Source of the DNA: Nitrospirota bacterium
GTDB lineage: Bacteria > Nitrospirota_A > Leptospirillia > Leptospirillales > Leptospirillaceae
Direction of reading: 5' to 3'
Length of the DNA: 8,844 bases
NCBI GenBank assembly: GCA_021844645.1
Contig: JAKBTA010000057.1
Span: 1 to 8,844 of the forward strand
Under the pieces are notes generated by a model that was given only the letters and a program-made list of their open reading frames with translations, ran no database searches and was not told the origin of the DNA. Both the position numbers and the translations under genes were made by a program. This document shows, one piece after another, positions 1 to 5,427 of the stretch. Position 1 is the first letter of the stretch. Each line of letters opens with the position of its first letter.

Positions 1-16
1 TGCTTCGGCGCTCTGG

Positions 17-844
17 CTAAGGGAGCAGCTTGATCGCAGCCTGAGGAATCAGATTTGCTTGGGCCAGGACCGCTGCGCCGGATTGGGAAAGAATTTGCCG
101 CTTGGTAAAAGCTGCTGTTTCCGATGCGAAATTCACGTCCCTGATTCCCGCCCGCGATGCTTGCACATTTGTTGTCGCGTTGTTCAGGTTCTTGATTGTC
201 CATTCCATCCGGTTCTGGATGGCGCCGATCGAACCCTGCACCTGAGTGATTTTTTCAAGGGCCGAATCCAGACGGTCAATCGCATTCTTTGCATCGCTCC
301 TATCCAGGATCTTTGTGGAAGCGATGCCGAGTGAACTGGCATCGAGCTTGCCCATCTTGACCGAAAGTCGATCATCGATCGATGTGTAGATACCGACGTG
401 GAACTTGAATTCCGAATGGCTGCCATCGAGAATCTTCATTCCGTTGAAGTCGGTGACCCGTGCGATACGGGAAATTTCAGAATTCAAATGTTGATATTCC
501 TGATTCAACACCTTCAGATCCTTGTCCGAATAGGTGCCGTTCGCTGCCTGGATGGCCAGCTGACGCATCTTCAGAAGCAGCGTATTGTCGGTCATCAGGG
601 CACCGGACGCCGTCTGGAGAAGATGGGTACCGTCATTGGCATTCCTGATCGCGGCGTTGTAGGAAAGAACCTGTCCGCCCATTCTCTGGCTGATGGCATA
701 TCCGGCAGGATCATCCGCCGGGGAGTTGACCCGGTATCCGGAAGAGAGCCGGTTGATATGCTTGGCCAGGGCTTCCTGGGTCCGGTTCAGGTTGTACTGC
801 GCATTCATCGATGCAATGTTGTCATTGATGATCATTCCACTCAT
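17..844 (-). CDS. fliC: Flagellin 2 (filament subunit, D0/D1 core only)
   Basis: Structural subunit of the flagellar filament, exported through the flagellar type III apparatus. The 275-residue protein has the conserved N-terminal D0/D1 region (INRLSSGYRVNSPADDPAGY at residues 30-49, MRQLAIQAANGTYS at 93-106, TDFNGMKILDGS at 131-142). It also has the C-terminal D1/D0 region (IKNLNNATTNVQASRAGIRD at 217-236, ending IPQAAIKLLP). Almost nothing lies between residues about 165 and 185, so the variable D2/D3 domains are missing; family members often exceed 400 residues. The ATG at 844 is chosen because AAGGAGG (857-851) sits 6 bases upstream. Met4 would match the usual MIIN-type flagellin start but lies too far from the SD. 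The stop is TAG at 19-17. The gene has its own sigma-28 promoter and a leader with predicted CsrA sites. Its paralogue is flagellin 1 (5428-6288); both begin MSGM and end KLLP. Confidence 0.97.
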   Translation of the reverse strand: MSGMIINDNIASMNAQYNLNRTQEALAKHINRLSSGYRVNSPADDPAGYAISQRMGGQVLSYNAAIRNANDGTHLLQTASGALMTDNTLLLKMRQLAIQAANGTYSDKDLKVLNQEYQHLNSEISRIARVTDFNGMKILDGSHSEFKFHVGIYTSIDDRLSVKMGKLDASSLGIASTKILDRSDAKNAIDRLDSALEKITQVQGSIGAIQNRMEWTIKNLNNATTNVQASRAGIRDVNFASETAAFTKRQILSQSGAAVLAQANLIPQAAIKLLP

Positions 845-850
845 GACTGC

Positions 851-857
851 CCTCCTT
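851..857 (-). promoter_or_regulatory. Strong SD of flagellin 2, also a predicted CsrA site
   Basis: AAGGAGG ends 6 bases before the ATG at 844, which fixes that start rather than the in-frame Met4. Its AAGGA core is also a CsrA target pattern, so CsrA binding here would block ribosome access. Confidence 0.85.
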
Positions 858-867
858 GGTTGTATTC

Positions 868-888
868 ACGGTCCAATCCTTGGACCGT
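868..888 (-). promoter_or_regulatory. Perfect 8-bp hairpin presenting AGGAT loop (predicted CsrA site)
   Basis: On the minus strand ACGGTCCA (888-881) pairs perfectly with TGGACCGT (875-868) around a five-base AGGAT loop (880-876). The GGA lies at 879-877, about 24 bases upstream of the GGA in the SD (855-853). A CsrA dimer could therefore bridge the two sites, as in the Bacillus hag leader. As DNA it is also a 21-base inverted repeat and could be an operator. On the plus strand it is followed by CCTTG and six T, so it might stop antisense transcription. The CsrA reading is favoured by the loop sequence and by the neighbouring csrA. Confidence 0.75.
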
Positions 889-1004
889 CCTTGTTTTTTC
901 AATCTGTCAGGCGCCTCATCTCCTTTCCCGGTCCTTGACGATGATGTCTATCCCGGAGTGCTTCCGCCCCGACGATTACTTGGGCGACTACCCCCTCCAG
1001 ACTC

Positions 1005-1031
1005 TCTTCGGAGGATAGGAAAAATACTTTA
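1005..1031 (-). promoter_or_regulatory. Sigma-28 (FliA-type) promoter of flagellin 2
   Basis: On the minus strand TAAAGTAT (1031-1024) matches the sigma-28 -35 consensus TAAAGTTT at 7 of 8 bases. After exactly 11 bases comes TCCGAAGA (1012-1005), which keeps the CCGA core of GCCGATAA (5 of 8). The TAA at 1031-1029 is also the fliW stop codon. Transcription would start near 995-1000. The -10 box is imperfect, but spacing and position upstream of a flagellin support the call. Confidence 0.7.
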
Positions 1032-1487
1032 GGAATCTCCGGATGCACCGGCGCTTTTCTCCTGTTCCCCCTTGAACAGGGGGAAACGGAGCCATCCGTC
1101 ATCGTCAAAAAGAACAAACTGCTTCCCAGTGCGGTCCCCGGTCAGAACCACCAGAGGGCCCTGCAGATTGGCGGTCATTTCTTCCATATGCTCTCCCGGT
1201 ATTGTCACAACCACCATAAGGCTCAGATCGCTTCCCAAAAACGCCTTGTCGGGCATAACGGCCAATACGCGGGAAGCGTAATCCGGAACCAGCTCGGAGG
1301 GGTCCATCACAACAAAGGCCAGGGAAGGTTCTTCCACGCTCTGGAGCCAGTAAAAGAGGCTGTTCTCGCCTGTTTCCAGAAGAAGATATCTCGTCAGTCC
1401 GGGAAATCCGAGAACGCCCTCGGGAAACGTAAGGACCCTTTCCGGATCGAGCGGGATGGTCCCGAATCGGGTTGTTTCGATTGTCGT
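1029..1487 (-). CDS. fliW: Flagellar assembly factor FliW with non-ATG start (ACG)
   Basis: FliW binds flagellin and, when free, binds CsrA and relieves CsrA repression of flagellin mRNA. The reading frame gives 152 residues, normal for the family. It contains TTRFGTI near the start, then [32 protein letters not shown], a VTIP element, [17 protein letters not shown] and a final FPLF, all in family order. The frame has an in-frame TAA at 1520-1518 and no ATG, GTG or TTG before GTG at 1337, which would remove the conserved N-terminal third. The codon aligned with the family Met is ACG at 1487-1485, with GGGAGGGAGG at 1500-1491 upstream. ATC at 1481-1479 is the alternative start. It overlaps the csrA tail by 94 bases, and its TAA stop lies in the flagellin 2 -35 box. 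Identity is certain; the exact start is inferred. Confidence 0.93.
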   Translation of the reverse strand, partial: TTIETTRFGTIPLDPERVLTFPEGVLGFPGLTRYLLLETGENSLFYWLQSVEEPSLAFVVMDPSELVPDYASRVLAVMPDKAFLGSDLSLMVVVTIPGEHMEEMTANLQGPLVVLTGDRTGKQFVLFDDDGWLRFPLFKGEQEKSAGASGDS

Positions 1488-1765
1488 TTTCCTCCCTCCC
1501 CCGGGCTTTTTGGGGGATTATCTCCCGACCCTTTCTGTTTTTTTGCGTAGCGGCTGTTCAGAAGCTTCATCTGGTCGGGCGTTGTTGTCGCCGCCTTTCG
1601 GTTCTCCTCCATGATCCGGTCAAAGACCTCATCCCTGTGGACGGACATCTCCGTCGGGGCTTCCACCCCAAGTCTCACGCTTCCACCCTTGACCTCGATC
1701 ACAACGATGCGGATGCCATCGCCAATCGTGATCCCCTCACCGACCTTGCGCGTCAGGATTAAAAT
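1394..1765 (-). CDS. csrA: Carbon storage regulator CsrA with ATT start and long C-terminal tail
   Basis: CsrA is a dimeric RNA-binding protein that blocks translation by binding GGA motifs over SD sites. Read from ATT at 1765 the protein begins [19 protein letters not shown] after the start residue, exactly the family pattern (M)LILTRK. The RNA-contact residues Leu4 and Arg44 (in VHRDEVF) are present. Asn55 in EENRKAA matches the Bacillus residue needed for FliW binding. ATT is chosen because an in-frame TGA lies two codons upstream (1771-1769) and GGAGGT (1776-1771) is 5 bases away. The first ordinary start, GTG at 1702, would delete the first RNA-binding strand. The frame gives 123 residues against the usual 60-80. 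The extra tail is rich in Lys, Ser, Pro and Arg, contains an A7 run, and overlaps fliW by 94 bases. flgL ends 24 bases upstream. Confidence 0.92.
   Translation of the reverse strand: MLILTRKVGEGITIGDGIRIVVIEVKGGSVRLGVEAPTEMSVHRDEVFDRIMEENRKAATTTPDQMKLLNSRYAKKQKGSGDNPPKSPGEGGKRQSKQPDSGPSRSIRKGSLRFPRAFSDFPD
1491..1500 (-). promoter_or_regulatory. Double SD in front of fliW
   Basis: GGGAGGGAGG holds two overlapping SD cores. The distal GGGAGG lies 7 bases from the ACG codon at 1487. The proximal GGAGG lies 3 bases from ACG and 9 from the ATC at 1481. It therefore supports initiation in this small region, where no standard start codon exists in the fliW frame. Confidence 0.75.
1538..1544 (-). 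other. Seven-A slippery run inside csrA
   Basis: In the csrA frame the run reads GC[A AAA AAA] CAG, which fits the X XXY YYZ pattern used in -1 frameshifting. A -1 slip after Lys76 would read Thr-Glu-Arg-Val-Gly-Arg and stop at TAA 1520-1518. That gives an 82-residue CsrA, close to normal length, ending 30 bases before the fliW ACG. No stimulatory structure has been demonstrated. Confidence 0.4.
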
Positions 1766-1770
1766 CTTTC

Positions 1771-1776
1771 ACCTCC
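1771..1776 (-). promoter_or_regulatory. SD that fixes the ATT start of csrA
   Basis: GGAGGT lies 5 bases upstream of ATT (1765-1763), ideal spacing. No ATG, GTG or TTG lies at suitable distance. The GGA in this SD could also serve CsrA autorepression, which is speculation. Confidence 0.8.
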
Positions 1777-1789
1777 AGCCTGTAATCTG

Positions 1790-2728
1790 TCAGGAAAACA
1801 GGGCGTTTTGGGTATTTTGAATGATGTTTCTGGAGGCCTTTGTGGAGACCGCCAGAAGGTTCTGGTTCAGGGAGAGTTCCGAGACTGCCTTTGCGATATC
1901 CACATCCTCATTTTCGCTTTTCAGCGTCTTCAGGCTGATCTGATATCGCTCGAGACGATGAAGTGTCCGCCTGAGGGATCGCTCCCGTGTTCCAAGAACG
2001 GCGGCTTTTTCCGTAATCTGGTGGCTGGCATTTTCAAGGGAATCGATGGAGGAACGGATCCCCTGCGTGTCGTTTGATTGAAGCGCGTTGATAAATCTCC
2101 TCATGACCGGCAAAAGGCTTGTTCCTCCGGGATCGGAAACACTGTCCCCAAGCATCCGGGAGCCGACCTCGGAAACCCTCATAAGACCTGCCTCCCGAAC
2201 ACTCGATGTAAATCCCTGCTGGACGTAGGAACGGGAATCGTTTCCCTGATAGGCCACAGAAGCCGGGTGATTTTTGGGATCCGGAAACACAAACGGTTCG
2301 ACCGTCACGTTTGTCCCCGAGAAAAGATACTGCTCCCCGGACTTCGTATTGGCAAGGGAGACGATCTGCTCGAGCACCCGGAGCATCTCCTGGGCTTCAA
2401 CCCTGCGATTTTCTGGAACCATCGTATCGTTCGACATCCTGACGGCCATCGCCTTGGCATGGATCACAAGACTTCCCACCTGATCGAGGATGCTTTCCAT
2501 CAACTGAAGCTTGACGACCCCCTCCCGGGCATTTTCCACAACCTGACGCGCCACCGCAAGAGTCCGGTTCACACGAAGCGATTCCCCCATACGCTCCGGA
2601 GCATCTCCCGGCTTTTCAAAACGCTTTCCGGACGAGATCTGGCGATCGACATCGTAGAGGTTCTCGATCGAGCGGTCGTGGGCGTCGACCACTTCCCGTC
2701 CGGTCATAAGCCCGGTCACCCGAATCAT
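1790..2728 (-). CDS. flgL: Flagellar hook-filament junction protein FlgL (HAP3)
   Basis: FlgL forms the second junction ring between hook and filament and is homologous to flagellin at both ends. The 312-residue protein begins MIRVTGLM and has QISSGKRFEKPGDAPERMGE around residues 30-49, the HAP3 form of the flagellin N-terminal motif. YLFSGTNVTVEPFVF, a FlgL hallmark, lies near residue 140. The C-terminal helix runs through DVDIAKAVSELSLNQNLLAV and ends NTQNALFS. The ATG at 2728 is preceded by a purine-rich SD (GGGGGAG). It starts 35 bases after flgK and ends (TGA 1792-1790) 24 bases before the csrA ATT. It should be co-transcribed from the flgM promoter and exported with FlgN as chaperone. 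Confidence 0.95.
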   Translation of the reverse strand: MIRVTGLMTGREVVDAHDRSIENLYDVDRQISSGKRFEKPGDAPERMGESLRVNRTLAVARQVVENAREGVVKLQLMESILDQVGSLVIHAKAMAVRMSNDTMVPENRRVEAQEMLRVLEQIVSLANTKSGEQYLFSGTNVTVEPFVFPDPKNHPASVAYQGNDSRSYVQQGFTSSVREAGLMRVSEVGSRMLGDSVSDPGGTSLLPVMRRFINALQSNDTQGIRSSIDSLENASHQITEKAAVLGTRERSLRRTLHRLERYQISLKTLKSENEDVDIAKAVSELSLNQNLLAVSTKASRNIIQNTQNALFS

Positions 2729-2763
2729 CTTCTCTCTCCCCCTGAGTTTTTCATCATGGACTC

Positions 2764-4449
2764 CTAAGCCTGATTCGGCAGGTGGACGAGAGTATCGAGA
2801 AGACGGTTCGTCATCTGCACAAGACTTGCAGAGGCCTGATAGGCCTTCTCGTACTGGATGATCCGGGCCGATTCGTCGGCGATGGAGACACCGGATACGG
2901 ACATCCGCTGATTTTTCAACCCTTTTTCAATCACCATCTGGGCCTTGTAATTGTCTCTGGCCTCGCGAGACCATGAGCCGACCTGTGCCACTGTCTGGGA
3001 GTAGAAATCATGAAGCGTGGCCGTCCTGTCGGTTCCGGCAAAATGGACCCGATCGGACAACAGTCCAAAGAGATCATGGGCGTTCCGGTTGTCTCCCGCA
3101 TTTTTCCCTTGGGAAACAGGATGTCTGGCCGCTGCAAGATCGGCCGGATCCTTGACCTCGACCTCCATCCCCAACGCCGCACCGGCAACGTCATTTCCTC
3201 CGGAAACATGAAATGTTCCTCCCGGGGATTTTCCGGAGGTCGTAATCCGGAGGGAATAGCCATCGACCTTGAGCGTTCCCGCCCCGCCGGAAATCTGGCT
3301 CGTTGCAACAACCGCGCCGGTCCGTCCGTCGGTCACAGTCACTTTTCCGGCAGAGACCGAAACGGTCAGCGGATGATCCGCGCGATTGGGTTCGACGGCA
3401 TTGGCAACGACGGTGACGCCGCTCCCCTGACCGTCCTGGGTGACCGTGACTGTCGGGTGAAAGAAGTTGACCCCGGTGGCCCCTGAAAGTCCGTACCCCG
3501 ACGCATGGACGGCATTCACATGGTTGATGACGGAGTGGGCAAGAATATCGAGATGTTGTTCAAGGTCCTTGATTTTCACATCCCTGACATTCAGGTATCC
3601 ACCGATGGTCCCACCCTTGATCCGGTCGGTGATATCGATCGGTCCAGAGCCGGAATGGCCCGGAGGATCGATCAGGATCCGGACGGAGTCAGTCACAGGA
3701 TCAATACGGGAGGAAAGAGTCCCGTTCTCCACATCCGATACCGAAATCTGGCCACCAAGGTGAAGCGTCATGGCCCCTTTCCGATCCTGGAAAAAATGGG
3801 CATTCAAGGCTTTTGAAACTTTGGCCGCCAGAACGGCCCTCTGGTCGATCAGGGTGTTGGGACTTTCTCCACCGGACTTCGCCTTGATGATCTGGCGATT
3901 CAGGGCAGCTATTTTCCCCAGGTCGACATTGACCCTGGCGACATCTTCCTGAACCATCTGACCAAGCCGGTCCCTCGACTGGGAATAGAGTCCCGCCATT
4001 TCATGAAAGTCCGTGGCCATGGTCTTTCCGCCGGAAATCAGGGAGGCACGGGCGGCACGGTCAAGAGGATGGTTCGCCACCGTTTCCCACGAACTCATGT
4101 AAGAAGACAGATGCTTGGCAAGACCCTGGGACTGGGCATTGGCAAAAAAGGAATCAATTTCTCCCAGGGAAATACGGCTGGACTCATAAAATCCCAGCTT
4201 GGTCTTTTGCCGAATCATCTGATTGTCCAGGAACTGGTTCACCACACGCCGGACAGACTCACCCCGCACACCGTTTCCGACCATGCCGGGAGATCCGTCA
4301 CCCGGAACATTCTGGTCGAAGACCACCTCTTCCTGGGTATATCCGGGAGTATGGACATTCGCGATATTATTTCCGGCCGTTGAAAGTCCGGCCTGATTGG
4401 CCTCAATTCCTGAGGTGCCGATATTCAGGGTTCCCAGTATCCCGGACAT
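2764..4449 (-). CDS. flgK: Flagellar hook-associated protein FlgK (HAP1)
   Basis: FlgK is the first hook-filament junction protein, exported through the flagellar apparatus with FlgN as chaperone. From ATG at 4449 it has 561 residues, within the family range. The N-terminus is a flagellar rod-type motif (MSGILGTLNIGTSGIEANQA, then LSTAGNNIANVHTPGYTQ). The C-terminus has SVSGVSIADESARIIQYEKA followed by YQASASLVQMTNRLLDTL, typical of the FlgK C-terminal helix. The middle third is Gly/Val/Thr-rich and variable. The open frame continues upstream to an ATG at 4506, but that would add a Pro-rich leader inside flgN. The inner start has the SD GAGGA (4460-4456) 6 bases upstream and fits the family. 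Its ATG comes one base after the flgN TGA (4453-4451), so the two are probably translationally coupled. Confidence 0.96.
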   Translation of the reverse strand: MSGILGTLNIGTSGIEANQAGLSTAGNNIANVHTPGYTQEEVVFDQNVPGDGSPGMVGNGVRGESVRRVVNQFLDNQMIRQKTKLGFYESSRISLGEIDSFFANAQSQGLAKHLSSYMSSWETVANHPLDRAARASLISGGKTMATDFHEMAGLYSQSRDRLGQMVQEDVARVNVDLGKIAALNRQIIKAKSGGESPNTLIDQRAVLAAKVSKALNAHFFQDRKGAMTLHLGGQISVSDVENGTLSSRIDPVTDSVRILIDPPGHSGSGPIDITDRIKGGTIGGYLNVRDVKIKDLEQHLDILAHSVINHVNAVHASGYGLSGATGVNFFHPTVTVTQDGQGSGVTVVANAVEPNRADHPLTVSVSAGKVTVTDGRTGAVVATSQISGGAGTLKVDGYSLRITTSGKSPGGTFHVSGGNDVAGAALGMEVEVKDPADLAAARHPVSQGKNAGDNRNAHDLFGLLSDRVHFAGTDRTATLHDFYSQTVAQVGSWSREARDNYKAQMVIEKGLKNQRMSVSGVSIADESARIIQYEKAYQASASLVQMTNRLLDTLVHLPNQA

Positions 4450-4450
4450 G

Positions 4451-4894
4451 TCAGGTCCTCGTCGATACAAGGGTGGGGGCGGGAGATGAGACACCTCCCA
4501 GTCCACCCGAGGGGTTATAGGTATGGAACTGTCCCTGATCGGATGTCAGCGTCCGGACAAGGGAGGAAACAAGCTGACCGGATTCCTGGGCCAGAATCAT
4601 GTTCACAGATGCCAGTTCGGACAGAAGGGAAAGTTCATGGCGCAAGGAGTGAAGATCGGAGAGATCGTCCCCTGTCAGGAGATCCGGGCGAAGGAGATGA
4701 CGGACGTTTTCCCACTCCGAAAGCATCTCTGACAGGCGGTCCGATTGAAAGACCTTATTTTCAACAACAGCCTCAAGCTCCGAAAGATCCGGAGAGACAA
4801 GACACTCCTGCTCGCGGACAAGACAGTCGACAACCACCCGGACCTGCCGGATGAGAAAGGAAAGACGTTCGGATAGGGGAATCTGACTGTCCAT
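4451..4894 (-). CDS. flgN: FlgN-family export chaperone for FlgK and FlgL
   Basis: FlgN proteins hold the hook-filament junction proteins FlgK and FlgL before export. The 147-residue product is largely helical and Leu/Glu-rich, without a signal peptide or membrane segment. It ends in a flexible tail with HTYNPSGGLGG, resembling the Tyr-Xaa-Pro-Xaa-Gly element common in FlgN C-termini. Family sequence conservation is low, so the call leans on size, coiled-coil composition, this motif and position between flgM and flgK. The ATG at 4894 follows an AGGAAGGTGAG SD region. The TGA stop lies one base before the flgK ATG. Confidence 0.85.
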   Translation of the reverse strand: MDSQIPLSERLSFLIRQVRVVVDCLVREQECLVSPDLSELEAVVENKVFQSDRLSEMLSEWENVRHLLRPDLLTGDDLSDLHSLRHELSLLSELASVNMILAQESGQLVSSLVRTLTSDQGQFHTYNPSGGLGGVSSPAPTLVSTRT

Positions 4895-4915
4895 GTTTTC
4901 TCACCTTCCTGATCT

Positions 4916-4954
4916 GTCGGGGAACTCCGGAGAAAGATCCGGAAAGGACCCGAC
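4916..4954 (-). other. Nested stem-loop in the flgM-flgN gap
   Basis: Outer arms GTCGGG (4954-4949) and CCCGAC (4921-4916) pair. Inside them two copies of the self-complementary TCCGGA (4943-4938 and 4931-4926) can pair around a TCTTTC loop. It begins 3 bases after the flgM stop and ends about 20 bases before the flgN ATG. No T-run follows, so it is not a normal terminator. It may stabilise or process the mRNA or tune flgN translation; function is unknown. Confidence 0.5.
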
Positions 4955-4957
4955 GGA

Positions 4958-5314
4958 TCATCGCTTTCCGCGATTTTTGGCTTCACTGATGGCCTGTTCC
5001 ACCATTTTCCGCAAAATGTCCCTGGCGGGAACATTGTATTCGCCCCGATGGATACGAGCTCTGAGTTCAATGACTTTTTCCATCCGGACAGAAGGCTCGC
5101 GATCGATCTGCTCGCGAATCTTTGCAACCTGACGGGCCGGACCGGAAATTACGACCATGTCCGTCTCGCCGGATGAGGACATTCCGGACTTTGAACCATC
5201 CACTTCTCTGGGAGAAGATACCCCCTCTGTGGCCGACTTTTTCTTCAGGGGCGCCGCATCCTGCCCCCCTGGAGCAGGTCCCTTGTTGCCGACCGAACCC
5301 CAATCCTCGCTCAT
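4958..5314 (-). CDS. flgM: Anti-sigma-28 factor FlgM
   Basis: FlgM binds and silences the flagellar sigma factor FliA until hook completion, when FlgM is exported and late genes turn on. The 118-residue protein has a disordered, Gly/Ser/Lys-rich N-terminal half. Its C-terminal helical region (about residues 60-113) includes VRMEKVIELRARIHRGEYNV and PARDILRKMVEQAIS, which fit the family pattern of helix, Gly-Xaa-Tyr-Xaa-Val, helix. It is somewhat longer than the usual 90-100 residues. The ATG at 5314 follows AGGAGGG by 7 bases. It is the first gene after a sigma-28 promoter, giving the standard autoregulatory loop, and heads the flgN-flgK-flgL-csrA-fliW genes. Confidence 0.92.
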   Translation of the reverse strand: MSEDWGSVGNKGPAPGGQDAAPLKKKSATEGVSSPREVDGSKSGMSSSGETDMVVISGPARQVAKIREQIDREPSVRMEKVIELRARIHRGEYNVPARDILRKMVEQAISEAKNRGKR

Positions 5315-5351
5315 CTCACAACCCTCCTATTCATAAACCACCTCATACGAC

Positions 5352-5379
5352 TAATCGGTCAGGTTTAAGAAAAACTTTA
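5352..5379 (-). promoter_or_regulatory. Sigma-28 (FliA-type) promoter of the flgM operon
   Basis: On the minus strand TAAAGTTT (5379-5372) is a perfect sigma-28 -35 box. ACCGATTA (5359-5352) follows after 12 bases and matches GCCGATAA at 6 of 8 positions; the spacing is one base longer than the enteric optimum. It lies 37 bases upstream of the flgM ATG, giving a short leader of about 30 bases. It occupies the 113-base gap between flagellin 1 and flgM, where no clear terminator was seen. Confidence 0.85.
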
Positions 5380-5427
5380 GAGGAGGTGGACAAGGAGATC
5401 AATAGCTTTTCCAGCGTTTCGAAATCC

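Larger units (their letters stand above)
845..1004 (-). promoter_or_regulatory. Flagellin 2 mRNA leader with multiple predicted CsrA sites
   Basis: This is the predicted untranslated leader between the sigma-28 promoter and the flagellin 2 start, roughly 150 bases long. Read on the minus strand it has AAGGA five times: at 936-932, 925-921, 892-888, 881-877 and 857-853. The fourth sits in the loop of a perfect hairpin and the fifth is the SD. ANGGA, especially in a hairpin loop and at the SD, is the known CsrA recognition pattern. csrA and fliW lie immediately upstream, as expected if CsrA represses this mRNA. I infer function from motif, structure and context. No convincing gene was found in this stretch. 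Confidence 0.72.

Noticed and set aside
899..1117. Minus-strand 72-codon open frame across the fliW end and flagellin 2 leader, including a 6-codon ATG frame (MRRLTD) at 919-899
   Set aside because: Its first half is fliW in another frame, and no good start lies in the gap. The SD-like AAGGAG touches the small ATG with no spacing. The region is better explained as promoter and leader.
1029..1337. Short fliW starting at GTG 1337
   Set aside because: It would remove the conserved N-terminal third, which is intact upstream in the same frame.
1394..1702. Short csrA starting at GTG 1702
   Set aside because: It would drop residues 1-21, including the LILTRK strand. The upstream frame is conserved and has a proper SD before ATT.
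1779..1794. Small CCTG/CAGG hairpin before csrA as an autoregulatory site
   Set aside because: Only a 4-bp stem, and its loop (ACAGATTA) lacks GGA; too weak to call.
2078..2767. Plus-strand open frame (229 codons) opposite flgL
   Set aside because: It is an antisense shadow of flgL with no family features or SD.
4450..4506. FlgK start at ATG 4506
   Set aside because: It adds a Pro-rich leader unlike FlgK that lies inside flgN. ATG 4449 has an SD and matches the family start.
5380..5427. Terminator after flagellin 1
   Set aside because: Only a short TTTCGAAA palindrome without usable loop or T-run was found; no convincing terminator.
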